Below are positions 1-5,637 of a DNA stretch of 5,637 bases, one piece after another. The notes under the pieces were generated by a model, which was not told where the DNA came from, did not search any database, and worked only from the letters and a program-made list of their open reading frames with translations. How positions within the stretch are numbered: the first letter of the stretch is position 1; the number at the start of each line of letters is the position of its first letter. The stretch is from Dickeya chrysanthemi NCPPB 402 (GTDB lineage: Bacteria > Pseudomonadota > Gammaproteobacteria > Enterobacterales > Enterobacteriaceae): NCBI RefSeq assembly GCF_000406105.1, contig NZ_CM001974.1:2523527-2529163 (forward strand). The letters run 5' to 3'. The position numbers and the translations under genes were made by a program.

Positions 1-3000
1 ATGGTGCCCGAACTGTTCAGCACGCTGCCGCTGGCGTTGCCCGCCGCGTCGCGCTGTATCCACAGGCTGTTGCCCGCCAGGATGTTGCCGAACCGGTTCA
101 CCAGCGCATCCGACAGCAGCCACAGGTTGCCCCCGCCGTACAGCAGACCGCCGTTGTCTATCACCCCGCCCGCCTGCAGCAGCAGGTCCGCCGCGGTGCC
201 GACAAAACCCCGGTTGACGATGTTGCCCTCGGCCCGCAGGCGCAGCGCGCCGCCCGCCTGGATACTGCCGCTCGCCGTCTGGTTTATCGCCGCCGCCGAC
301 AGCGTGCTGTCGCCCGTGCCCGCCACAATCCGACCCTGCTGCGTCAGCGTGCCGGTGCTGGTCACCGTCACCCCGTTGCCCTGCAGCGTCCCCGCCTGCA
401 CCAGGTCCCCCGTGACATTCAGCGTCAGTTGCCCGCCCGCCGCCAGCGTGCGGGTGAAGGTGAACGCGTTGCCGATGTCCGCCCGCAGGTCGCCCAGCGC
501 CGCCAGCTGCCCGTTCTGCACCAGTTGCCCGGTGCGCAGCTGCAGGTTGCCTGCGCTGTACAGCCGCGCCCCGTCCGCGTTGTCGAGACGCGCCGCCTGC
601 AGCGCCAGCCGCGTCAGCCCCAGCAGCGTGCCCCGGTTCTCCAGCGCCCCGTCGGTGGTGATGTCCAGCTGCCCCGCCTGCACCGTCCCGCGGTTGGTCC
701 ACTGCGGCAGGTGCAGCGTCAGCCCGCTCTGCGCCTGCAGCGTGCCGCCGTTGTCCAGCTGCGCGGTGGTCAGCGTCAGGTCCTGCCCCTGTACCCAGCC
801 CGCGTTGGTCAGTTGTGGCGCGCTCAGTGCCAACTGACCGCCCGACAGCAGCTGCCCGCCGCGCTGGTTGTCCAGCCGGCTGCCGCCCGCTACCGTCAGC
901 CCGTGACGGCCTTCCAGCTGCCCGGCGTTGCTCACCGTCGCCGCGCCCAGCGACACCGTCCCGCCCGACAGCACGGCCCCGGCGGTGTTCTCCAGGGCGT
1001 CATCCAGCGTGGCGGTCAGTTGCCCGCCGGCGGTTAGCGTGCCCTGATTGCGCAGGCGCGTGGCACGTAACGTCACGTCCCGCGCCTGCCACTGCCCGGC
1101 CTGGTCTATCGTCGCCGCACTCAGGCTGAACGCGCCGTTGCCGCCCACCCGGCTGTTCACCCCGCCCACATAGGCGCCGGTCAGCTGGATGGCGCCGTCG
1201 TCCAGCCCCAGCAGCGAGCCCTGATTGAACAGGGTGTCCGCCGTCAGCGTCAGGTCCTGACCCTGTACCCAGCCCGCGTTGGTCAGCGTGCCGGTGGTCA
1301 GCTGTCCGGCCCCGCCGCTCAGCAGCTGCCCGCCCGCCTGATTGACGATGCCGTCGCGGAAGTCCGCCGTCAGGTCGCCCAGCGCGGTCAGCGTGCCGCC
1401 GTTGTCAAACTGCCGCCCGCGCAGCGTCGCCCGCCCCTGGGTGGCCAGCCGGCCGGCATTGCTCAGGCCGGTCGCGTCAATAGTCAGCCCGCTCAGCCCG
1501 GTTATCTGTCCCCGGTTGGTCAGCGACGTCCCGCTGACGCGCAGCTCACCCGCCTGCCACACCCCGCCGTTGTCGGCGGTGTCGAGGGCCAGCGTCATGG
1601 CGCCGCCGCTCAGCAGCCGGCTGTCGGCCCCGCCGTCATAGCGCGTCACCCCGTCCAGCGTCAGCGCCGCCGTGCCCTGCATACTGCCGGCGTTGTCCAC
1701 CGTGCCCGCCCGCACCGTCAGCGCATCGCCCTGCAGCACGCCGGCGTTGCTCAGCGCCGCCGCCGTGATACCGGCCGTGCCGTTGCCCAGCAGTGCGCCG
1801 TCCGCGCTATTGGTCAGTTGCCCCCGGCTGGTCACGTCCAGTTGCGACAGCCCCACCAGCCGCCCGCCGTTGGTCAGCGTGCCGGTGGTCAGCTGCAGCC
1901 GCTCGCCGCCGATGTCGCCCTGCTGCGTCACCCGGTCCGCCGTCAGCGTCACCGCCCCGTTGCCCCGCACCTGGCTGCCCGCGCCGCCGGTATAATCCTG
2001 CAACAGGGCCAGCGTGATGTCCCGCTCCGCCTGCAGCACCCCGTCATGGGTCAGCGTGTCCGCGCTCAGCCGCAGGTTTTTCCCCTGCCACTGCCCCAGA
2101 CTGGTCACCGCGCCGGCCTGTATTTGCCAGTCGCCGTTGCTCAGCACCTGCCCGTCCGCGCCCACCGTCAGCCGGTCGCTCAGGGTCAGCCCGCCGCCCT
2201 GCTCCGCCAGCAGCGTGCCGCCGTTGTCCAGACTGTCGCCGGTCAGGCTCAGCGTGCGGCTCTCCAGCCGGCCGGCGTTGGTGATGGCCCCCGCCGTCAG
2301 CGTCAGCGCCCCGCCGGTCGACAGCGTGCCCGCATTGTCCACCTGACGGGCGGTGAGCCGGCCGTCGCCGTCCGCCACCAGCGTGCCGCTGTTGCTCAGC
2401 TCGCCCGCCCCGAGGGTCTGTACCTCCTGCGCCAGTCGCTGTGCCGCCCGCCGCCGCGGGTCGCCGTCCGCCGTCGGCAGCGTGACCACCAGGTCGCCGT
2501 CGCTGTGTATCCGCCCGCCGTTGCGCAGGCGGTCCGCCGTCAGCCTCAGACTGCCGGCCTGCCACTCGCCGTCGTTGACCGCCGTCGCCGCCGTCAGCAC
2601 CGCCGCCCCCGGCGTCAGCAGTCTGCCGGTGCCGGTATTGGTGAGCGCGTTATCGGCCGTCAGCGTCAGCGCAGCGATACCCAGCACCTGCCCGGCGTTG
2701 CGCACGCGGCCGGCCGTGACATCAATACGCCCGCCCTGCCAGTCGCCCTGATTGTCCAGCGTGGCGGCCGTCAGACGCCCGTCCCCCTGACTCAGAAACC
2801 GGCCCCCGGCCTGATTGCGCGCCGTCCCGGTTATCGCCAGCGTCAGCGCATCCACCCCCAGCAGCGTGCCGCCGTTGTCGAGCGCCTCCGCCGTCAGGTC
2901 CAGTCGCCGCCCTTCCAGCCGCCCGGTATTGCTCAGCGTCCCGTCCGTCGTCACCGTCAGCGCCGTCAGCCCGGTGACCGTGCCGCTGTTGGTCAGTGGC

Positions 3001-5606
3001 CCGCCGCGAACGGCGACCGTCGCCCCCTGCCAGCGCCCGCCGCCGTTGACGAGGGCCGCGCCGCTCAGGCTCAGGGCCCCCTCGCTGTACAGGCTGCCCG
3101 CGCCGCCGTAGTTGCCGGTCAGCGTCAGCGCGCCCTGCGCCGCCATCTGCCCCGCGTTGCGCAGGTCTGCCCCGGTGACCGTCAGGTCGCCCCCTGCCGA
3201 CAGCGTGCCCCGGTTGTCCAGCCCGTCCAGCGTCAGCGATGCCCCGCCGTTCACCGCCAGCGTGCCGGTGTTGGCCAGCGTCCCGCCCGTCAGCTGCAGG
3301 CGGCCGGCCTGCCCCTCGCCGGCGTTGACCACCGATGCCGCCGTCAGCACCGCCGCCCCCTGCGTCAGCAGGCGGCCGGTCCCGCGGTTGGTCAGCGCGC
3401 CGTCGGTCGTCAGCGTCAGCGCCTCCACCCCCAGCAGCGTGCCGCCGTTGTCCAGCGCCGCGGCGGTCACGGCCAGGCGGTTGCCGCTCACGGTCCCGCG
3501 GTTAGCCAGTGCCCCGCCCAGTCGCAGTGCCGTCTGTGTCGTGCCGGTCAGCGCCCCCTGATTGTCCAGCCGGTCACCCCGCAGCGTCAGCCGGTCGCCC
3601 TGCAGCGTGCCGCTGTTGCCCAGCCGCCCGCCCGCAATATCCCATGCCCCGGACGACAACAGGGTGCCGCTGTTATCCAGTTCGTCCACCGTCAGTTGCC
3701 CGTCGCCCGTCAGGCTCACCGCCCCCTGATTGCGCCACAGCCCGGTCCGCAGCTGCAGCCCCTGCGCCGATAACGCCCCGGCCGTCTCCAGCGTCCCCGA
3801 CGATACCGTCACCGTCCCGCCGCTGGTCAGCGCCCCGTCCGCCGTCTGGCTGAACCCGGCCAGTGCATTCACTCCGAGCGACTGCCGCCCCTGCAGCGTC
3901 CCGCCGTTCCACAGCGAATCACCGCTCAGCGTCACCGCGCCGCCCGACAGCACCCCCCGGTTGTCCGTCTGCCCGGCGGCTATCGTCAACGCCCCGCCTG
4001 ACAGCAATGAGCCACTGTTATCCAGCCCGGTCTGTGCCTGTATCGTCAGCGTCTCGTCCGCCGACAGCGTGCCGGCGTTGCCCAGCTGCGCCGTCCGTAC
4101 CGCCACCTGCCGCCCGCTCACCGTGCCCCGGTTGTCCAGCCCCGGCGTCGTCAGCGTCACCCGCCCGCCCGCCAGCGTGCCCCGGTTGCCCAGGCTCGCC
4201 GCCTGCACCGACAGCGCCCCGCCCGCCAGCAGCGCCCCGTCCCACCGCGCCGCGTCCAGCCCGTCCAGCGTCAGGTCCCCCGTCGCCTGCCAGCGCCCCG
4301 ACCCGCTCAGCCCGCTGCCGCTCACCGTCAGCGTCTGCGCCCCCGCGTCGCCGTCCAGCGACAACGCGCCGCCGTTCACCGTCAGCACGCTCCCCGCCTG
4401 CCACGCCCCGCCCGCCGACTGGCTCACCGCCCCTGTACTGTTCAGGCTCACCCGGTCGCCCGCCAGCTGGCTTTGCCCCAGCGCCAGCTCACGCCCCGTC
4501 AGGCTCAGCCCGTCCCCCGGCTGCACCGTCCCGTCTTCCCGCACCCCCGCGCTCAGCCCCGCGTCGGCCGCCGTGATGCGCCCGTCGCTCGCCAGCGTCA
4601 GCCCCTGGCCCGCCCGCGTCCGGCTCCCCGTCAGCGTGACGCCCTGCGCCCCGCGCAGCGTGATGCTGCCCTGCGCCTGCTGGTTGCCCTGCAGCGCCAG
4701 CGTCTCGCCCTGCGCCGTCAGCTCCCCCTGCGCCACCGCGCCGCGCACCTGCAGCCGCCCGTTCGCCGACAGCCGGATGTCGCCCTCCCGCGCGCTCAGC
4801 CCCGCCGTGTTCACCCCCACGCCCTGCTCCGTCGACACCAGTCGGATGCGGTTGGCGTACATCCCGCCCAGCGCCCCGGTGTCCAGCGCCAGCACCGGCG
4901 CCGGCCCGCTCCCCGCCTGCGCCGTCACCCGGCCGTCCGCCCCCACCCGGTTCGCCCCCAGCACCACCTGCGCGTCCCGCGCATTCAGCCCCGCCTGCAG
5001 CGACGCCGTGCGCGCTATCAGCCCGAAGTAGTCGCTGCGGCTGGCGTCCAGCCCCGCCCCGTCTATCAGGATGTCCCCGCCGCGCACGTCCAGACCGCTC
5101 AGCCCGCCCGCCGCGTCGAACTGCGGCGTGCCGGTGGTCAGCGTGAGGCGCGGGGTGTTGAGAAAGCCGCAGCCGCTGCAGGTGATGCCGTACGGGTTCG
5201 CCACCACCACGTTCGCCGCCTGACCGGCCACCTCCAGGTAGCCCGCCAGCCGGCTGCGGTTCGGCGACACCACCTCGTTGAGGATGGCCGCGGCCGCCCG
5301 GCCGTTCAGGTTGGGGTTGTTCTGAATCAGCCCGCCCAGCTGGCTCGGCGTCAGCCGGGCGGTGCCGTTGTTGAGGATAAGTCCGCGGTTGTCCACGTTG
5401 AAGTCGTGGTAGCGGTTGTGCGACAGCCCCGATGCGTCCGGCGTGGCGATGTTCACCACCGGCACCCCGTTGCCCGCCGCCTCCAGCGCCGTGTTGCCCG
5501 ACGCCACCGTCACCCCCGCCGCCCACGCCGGCAGCACCGGCTGCAGCCCCGTCAGCCACACCAGCGCCCACACCATCACCCGCTGCGACGTCTTCACCGC
5601 CTTCAT
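1..5606 (-). CDS. Large TPS exoprotein (filamentous haemagglutinin/HecA/CdiA-like), N-terminal 1868 residues, 3' end outside window
   Basis: The minus-strand frame from the ATG at 5604-5606 has no stop in 1868 codons and runs off at position 1, so the gene is partial. The product should pass the inner membrane by Sec and the outer membrane through a TpsB partner, folding at the cell surface into a long beta-helix. In order it shows a signal peptide (1-29), a TPS domain (about 30-269; NPNL at 97-100, NPYGI at 137-141, CxxC at 143-146), irregular beta-helix sequence (270-471), many FHA repeats (472-1705) and a changed C-terminal stretch (1706-1868). The start is the only ATG, GTG or TTG in frame in the visible upstream bases and has a well-placed ribosome binding site. 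The extended signal peptide (ESPR) found on many large TpsA proteins is absent. In the whole stretch there are only two cysteines (the CxxC) and, after the signal peptide, one lysine (K1176). Adhesin, haemolysin-like or CdiA-type toxin carrier are all possible, because the deciding C-terminus is not visible. The family call is firm; the exact role is not. Confidence 0.95.
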   Translation of the reverse strand, partial: MKAVKTSQRVMVWALVWLTGLQPVLPAWAAGVTVASGNTALEAAGNGVPVVNIATPDASGLSHNRYHDFNVDNRGLILNNGTARLTPSQLGGLIQNNPNLNGRAAAAILNEVVSPNRSRLAGYLEVAGQAANVVVANPYGITCSGCGFLNTPRLTLTTGTPQFDAAGGLSGLDVRGGDILIDGAGLDASRSDYFGLIARTASLQAGLNARDAQVVLGANRVGADGRVTAQAGSGPAPVLALDTGALGGMYANRIRLVSTEQGVGVNTAGLSAREGDIRLSANGRLQVRGAVAQGELTAQGETLALQGNQQAQGSITLRGAQGVTLTGSRTRAGQGLTLASDGRITAADAGLSAGVREDGTVQPGDGLSLTGRELALGQSQLAGDRVSLNSTGAVSQSAGGAWQAGSVLTVNGGALSLDGDAGAQTLTVSGSGLSGSGRWQATGDLTLDGLDAARWDGALLAGGALSVQAASLGNRGTLAGGRVTLTTPGLDNRGTVSGRQVAVRTAQLGNAGTLSADETLTIQAQTGLDNSGSLLSGGALTIAAGQTDNRGVLSGGAVTLSGDSLWNGGTLQGRQSLGVNALAGFSQTADGALTSGGTVTVSSGTLETAGALSAQGLQLRTGLWRNQGAVSLTGDGQLTVDELDNSGTLLSSGAWDIAGGRLGNSGTLQGDRLTLRGDRLDNQGALTGTTQTALRLGGALANRGTVSGNRLAVTAAALDNGGTLLGVEALTLTTDGALTNRGTGRLLTQGAAVLTAASVVNAGEGQAGRLQLTGGTLANTGTLAVNGGASLTLDGLDNRGTLSAGGDLTVTGADLRNAGQMAAQGALTLTGNYGGAGSLYSEGALSLSGAALVNGGGRWQGATVAVRGGPLTNSGTVTGLTALTVTTDGTLSNTGRLEGRRLDLTAEALDNGGTLLGVDALTLAITGTARNQAGGRFLSQGDGRLTAATLDNQGDWQGGRIDVTAGRVRNAGQVLGIAALTLTADNALTNTGTGRLLTPGAAVLTAATAVNDGEWQAGSLRLTADRLRNGGRIHSDGDLVVTLPTADGDPRRRAAQRLAQEVQTLGAGELSNSGTLVADGDGRLTARQVDNAGTLSTGGALTLTAGAITNAGRLESRTLSLTGDSLDNGGTLLAEQGGGLTLSDRLTVGADGQVLSNGDWQIQAGAVTSLGQWQGKNLRLSADTLTHDGVLQAERDITLALLQDYTGGAGSQVRGNGAVTLTADRVTQQGDIGGERLQLTTGTLTNGGRLVGLSQLDVTSRGQLTNSADGALLGNGTAGITAAALSNAGVLQGDALTVRAGTVDNAGSMQGTAALTLDGVTRYDGGADSRLLSGGAMTLALDTADNGGVWQAGELRVSGTSLTNRGQITGLSGLTIDATGLSNAGRLATQGRATLRGRQFDNGGTLTALGDLTADFRDGIVNQAGGQLLSGGAGQLTTGTLTNAGWVQGQDLTLTADTLFNQGSLLGLDDGAIQLTGAYVGGVNSRVGGNGAFSLSAATIDQAGQWQARDVTLRATRLRNQGTLTAGGQLTATLDDALENTAGAVLSGGTVSLGAATVSNAGQLEGRHGLTVAGGSRLDNQRGGQLLSGGQLALSAPQLTNAGWVQGQDLTLTTAQLDNGGTLQAQSGLTLHLPQWTNRGTVQAGQLDITTDGALENRGTLLGLTRLALQAARLDNADGARLYSAGNLQLRTGQLVQNGQLAALGDLRADIGNAFTFTRTLAAGGQLTLNVTGDLVQAGTLQGNGVTVTSTGTLTQQGRIVAGTGDSTLSAAAINQTASGSIQAGGALRLRAEGNIVNRGFVGTAADLLLQAGGVIDNGGLLYGGGNLWLLSDALVNRFGNILAGNSLWIQRDAAGNASGSVLNSSGT
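3..491 (-). other. Post-repeat region with changed pattern, residues 1706-1868
   Basis: After about residue 1705 the L-x-N-x-G repeats become loose. A segment with phenylalanines appears (NAFTFTRTLAAGGQLTLNV, 1713-1731), followed by longer units such as GSIQAGGALRLRAEGNIVNR. The stretch ends with NRFGNILAGNSLWIQRD (1837-1853) and a serine/asparagine-rich tail to the window edge. I recall segments of the NRFGNILAGNSLWIQRD type from large FHA/CdiA proteins, near the end of the first repeat block, but could not check this. The region continues beyond the window, so no domain can be closed here. Confidence 0.6.
771..812 (-). repeat. 42-bp near-identical repeat R1, copy at the gene's distal side
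   Basis: These 42 bases match 1245-1286 at 41 of 42 positions. Both copies encode LTNAGWVQGQDLTLT, and they lie 474 bp (158 codons) apart, in frame. The only difference is a c/a change at 786 versus 1260, which is silent (GGG versus GGT). Confidence 0.85.
1245..1286 (-). repeat. 42-bp near-identical repeat R1, proximal copy
   Basis: This is the partner of 771-812. It overlaps the 27-bp repeat R2 at 1278-1304, so this stretch shares sequence with two different sites. Confidence 0.85.
1278..1304 (-). repeat. 27-bp identical repeat R2, distal copy
   Basis: These 27 bases are identical to 1869-1895. Both encode QLTTGTLTN in the same frame, 591 bp (197 codons) apart. Confidence 0.8.
1869..1895 (-). 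repeat. 27-bp identical repeat R2, proximal copy
   Basis: This is the partner of 1278-1304. It lies inside the FHA repeat that reads QLTTGTLTNGGRLVGL. Confidence 0.8.
2591..2621 (-). repeat. 31-bp near-identical repeat R4, distal copy
   Basis: These bases match 3341-3371 at 30 of 31 positions, 750 bp (250 codons) apart and in frame. They sit in the segment GRLLTPGAAVLTAAT (residues 994-1008). The protein similarity extends on both sides of the DNA match. Confidence 0.82.
2838..2879 (-). repeat. 42-bp near-identical repeat R3, distal copy
   Basis: These bases match 3411-3452 at 41 of 42 positions, 573 bp (191 codons) apart and in frame. They encode DNGGTLLGVDALTL (residues 910-923); the other copy has E in place of the D at 919. 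Confidence 0.85.
3341..3371 (-). repeat. 31-bp near-identical repeat R4, proximal copy
   Basis: This is the partner of 2591-2621. It lies in GRLLTQGAAVLTAAS (residues 744-758), directly after repeat R3 in the protein. Confidence 0.82.
3411..3452 (-). repeat. 42-bp near-identical repeat R3, proximal copy
   Basis: This is the partner of 2838-2879 and encodes DNGGTLLGVEALTL (residues 719-732). It forms the first half of a block whose second half matches a different place (see R4). Confidence 0.85.
4194..4799 (-). other. Irregular beta-helix linker between TPS domain and FHA repeats, residues 270-471
   Basis: This stretch is rich in G, A, T, S and L with alternating short beta-strand patterns such as LTLASDGRITA and LQVRGAVAQGELTAQGE, but it rarely shows the L-x-N-x-G core of the later repeats. 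It probably continues the beta-helix started by the TPS domain. No catalytic or metal-binding motif is visible. The right-hand boundary is set where the first clear repeat begins (LGNRGTLAGG, residue 472). Confidence 0.6.
4800..5519 (-). other. TPS (haemagglutination activity) domain, about residues 30-269
   Basis: This is the part a TpsB/Omp85-type transporter recognises in this family. The visible landmarks are NNPNL at 96-100 and ANPYGI at 136-141, matching the two classic TPS motifs NPNL and NPNGI (the second has Y for N). They are followed by C143-S-G-C146 and the NTPR segment at 150-153. The domain closes with GGMYANRIRLVSTEQGVGV (247-265), a common end segment of these domains. The CxxC pair corresponds to the one described in HpmA/ShlA-type TPS domains; I infer a disulphide. 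The edges are approximate. Confidence 0.93.
5520..5606 (-). other. Sec signal peptide, residues 1-29
   Basis: Residues 1-9 carry positive charges (K2, K5, R9). A hydrophobic core follows at about 10-26 (VMVWALVWLTGLQPVLP). The sequence AWA at 27-29 fits a signal peptidase I site, so the mature protein would begin at A30. This is a plain signal of normal length. It lacks the long conserved ESPR extension of many CdiA and autotransporter-type proteins. Confidence 0.88.
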
Positions 5607-5613
5607 CCCTGAA

Positions 5614-5618
5614 CTCCT
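5614..5618 (-). promoter_or_regulatory. Ribosome binding site of the TPS exoprotein gene
   Basis: On the minus strand AGGAG lies 7 bases before the ATG at 5606, which is good Shine-Dalgarno spacing. It supports this start. The 31 bases upstream of the ATG (5607-5637) are too short to show a promoter, and none is seen in them. Confidence 0.85.
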
Positions 5619-5637
5619 GAGTTTTGCTGTATGAAAA

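Larger units (their letters stand above)
492..4193 (-). repeat. FHA-type degenerate repeat domain, residues 472-1705
   Basis: About 55-60 repeats of roughly 20-22 residues follow each other. A typical one is LDNRGTLSAGGDLTVTGADL: a short strand, a turn with N and G (x-L-x-N-x-G-x-L), then an alternating hydrophobic strand L-x-L-T-x. Good examples are LDNRGTVSGR (near 490), LDNGGTLLGV (718 and 909), LDNRGTLSAG, LSNAGVLQGD, LTNAGWVQGQ (twice) and LENRGTLLGL (near 1655). The regular asparagines could stack as a ladder in the helix, which is inference. In this family such repeats form the extended shaft that presents the distal part away from the cell. A charged insert breaks the pattern at residues 1045-1069. 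Confidence 0.9.

Noticed and set aside
1..837. 278-codon open frame on the plus strand, beginning at the first base
   Set aside because: It is antisense to the post-repeat region, with an S/P/R/C-rich product and no room to see a start signal. The minus reading continues the FHA-type protein smoothly.
1818..3773. 651-codon open frame on the plus strand
   Set aside because: It mirrors the real minus-strand gene codon for codon. Its product is low-complexity Q/R/P/A sequence with no recognisable domain and no convincing ribosome binding site.
492..4193. Regularly spaced repeats as a possible CRISPR array or non-coding tandem array
   Set aside because: The repeats are degenerate at DNA level, vary in spacing, keep the reading frame and encode FHA beta-helix units. 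There are no constant repeats with unique spacers.
3730..5031. 433-codon open frame on the plus strand
   Set aside because: It lies wholly inside the minus-strand gene, and its product is S/P/A/R-rich with no signal peptide, motif or fold pattern.
4489..5571. 360-codon open frame on the minus strand in another phase
   Set aside because: It is a shifted reading of the same gene, with a G/A/R-rich product and no motifs. The correct phase carries a signal peptide and the TPS domain.
1..5606. Contact-dependent growth inhibition system (cdiBAI) as a firm call
   Set aside because: The N-terminal half fits CdiA but equally fits HecA/FhaB-type adhesins. The toxin, the immunity gene and cdiB are not in the window.
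4473..5612. 379-codon open frame on the plus strand
   Set aside because: It is the antisense image of the TPS domain and signal peptide. The reverse reading gives NPNL, NPYGI and CxxC, while this one gives only R/Q/P-rich sequence.

Overview
The window holds a single gene, read on the minus strand. It starts at an ATG at 5606 and stays open to position 1, giving 1868 complete codons with no stop, and it leaves the window unfinished. I checked this by reading every triplet of that frame line by line. The product is the N-terminal part of a very large two-partner-secretion (TPS) exoprotein of the filamentous haemagglutinin / HecA / CdiA type. Only 31 bases lie upstream of the start, and they carry a ribosome binding site. 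No other gene, RNA, mobile element or CRISPR array is supported.

Layout in protein order, which runs from right to left in the window: a Sec-type signal peptide (residues 1-29); a TPS/haemagglutination domain (about 30-269) with the NPNL and NPYGI motifs and a CxxC pair; a less regular beta-helix stretch (about 270-471); about 55-60 degenerate FHA repeats of roughly 20-22 residues (about 472-1705), many with an L-x-N-x-G core; and a last stretch (1706-1868) whose pattern changes and which ends in the asparagine- and tryptophan-containing segment NRFGNILAGNSLWIQRD. The C-terminal part, which in CdiA-type proteins holds the receptor-binding, second FHA and toxin regions, lies outside the window. 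The sequence therefore cannot tell a contact-dependent-inhibition effector from an adhesin or haemolysin.

The host should be a Gram-negative proteobacterium, because TPS exoproteins need an outer-membrane TpsB/Omp85-type transporter. The wording of the TPS domain recalls proteins of Enterobacterales such as Dickeya, Erwinia, Pectobacterium and Serratia, but that is from memory and is not proven here. The gene is very GC-rich (around 70% by eye) and uses almost only G- or C-ending codons. This bias opens long spurious frames on the plus strand and in the other minus frames, and those are not genes.

The most interesting signal is inside the repeat region. In-frame, nearly identical DNA repeats recur at separations of 474, 573, 591 and 750 bp. 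One block (residues 718-770) looks like a copy of a later block (909-1020) with 59 residues missing between two similar repeat units. This suggests length change by unequal recombination. I found no evidence of a wholly new system.
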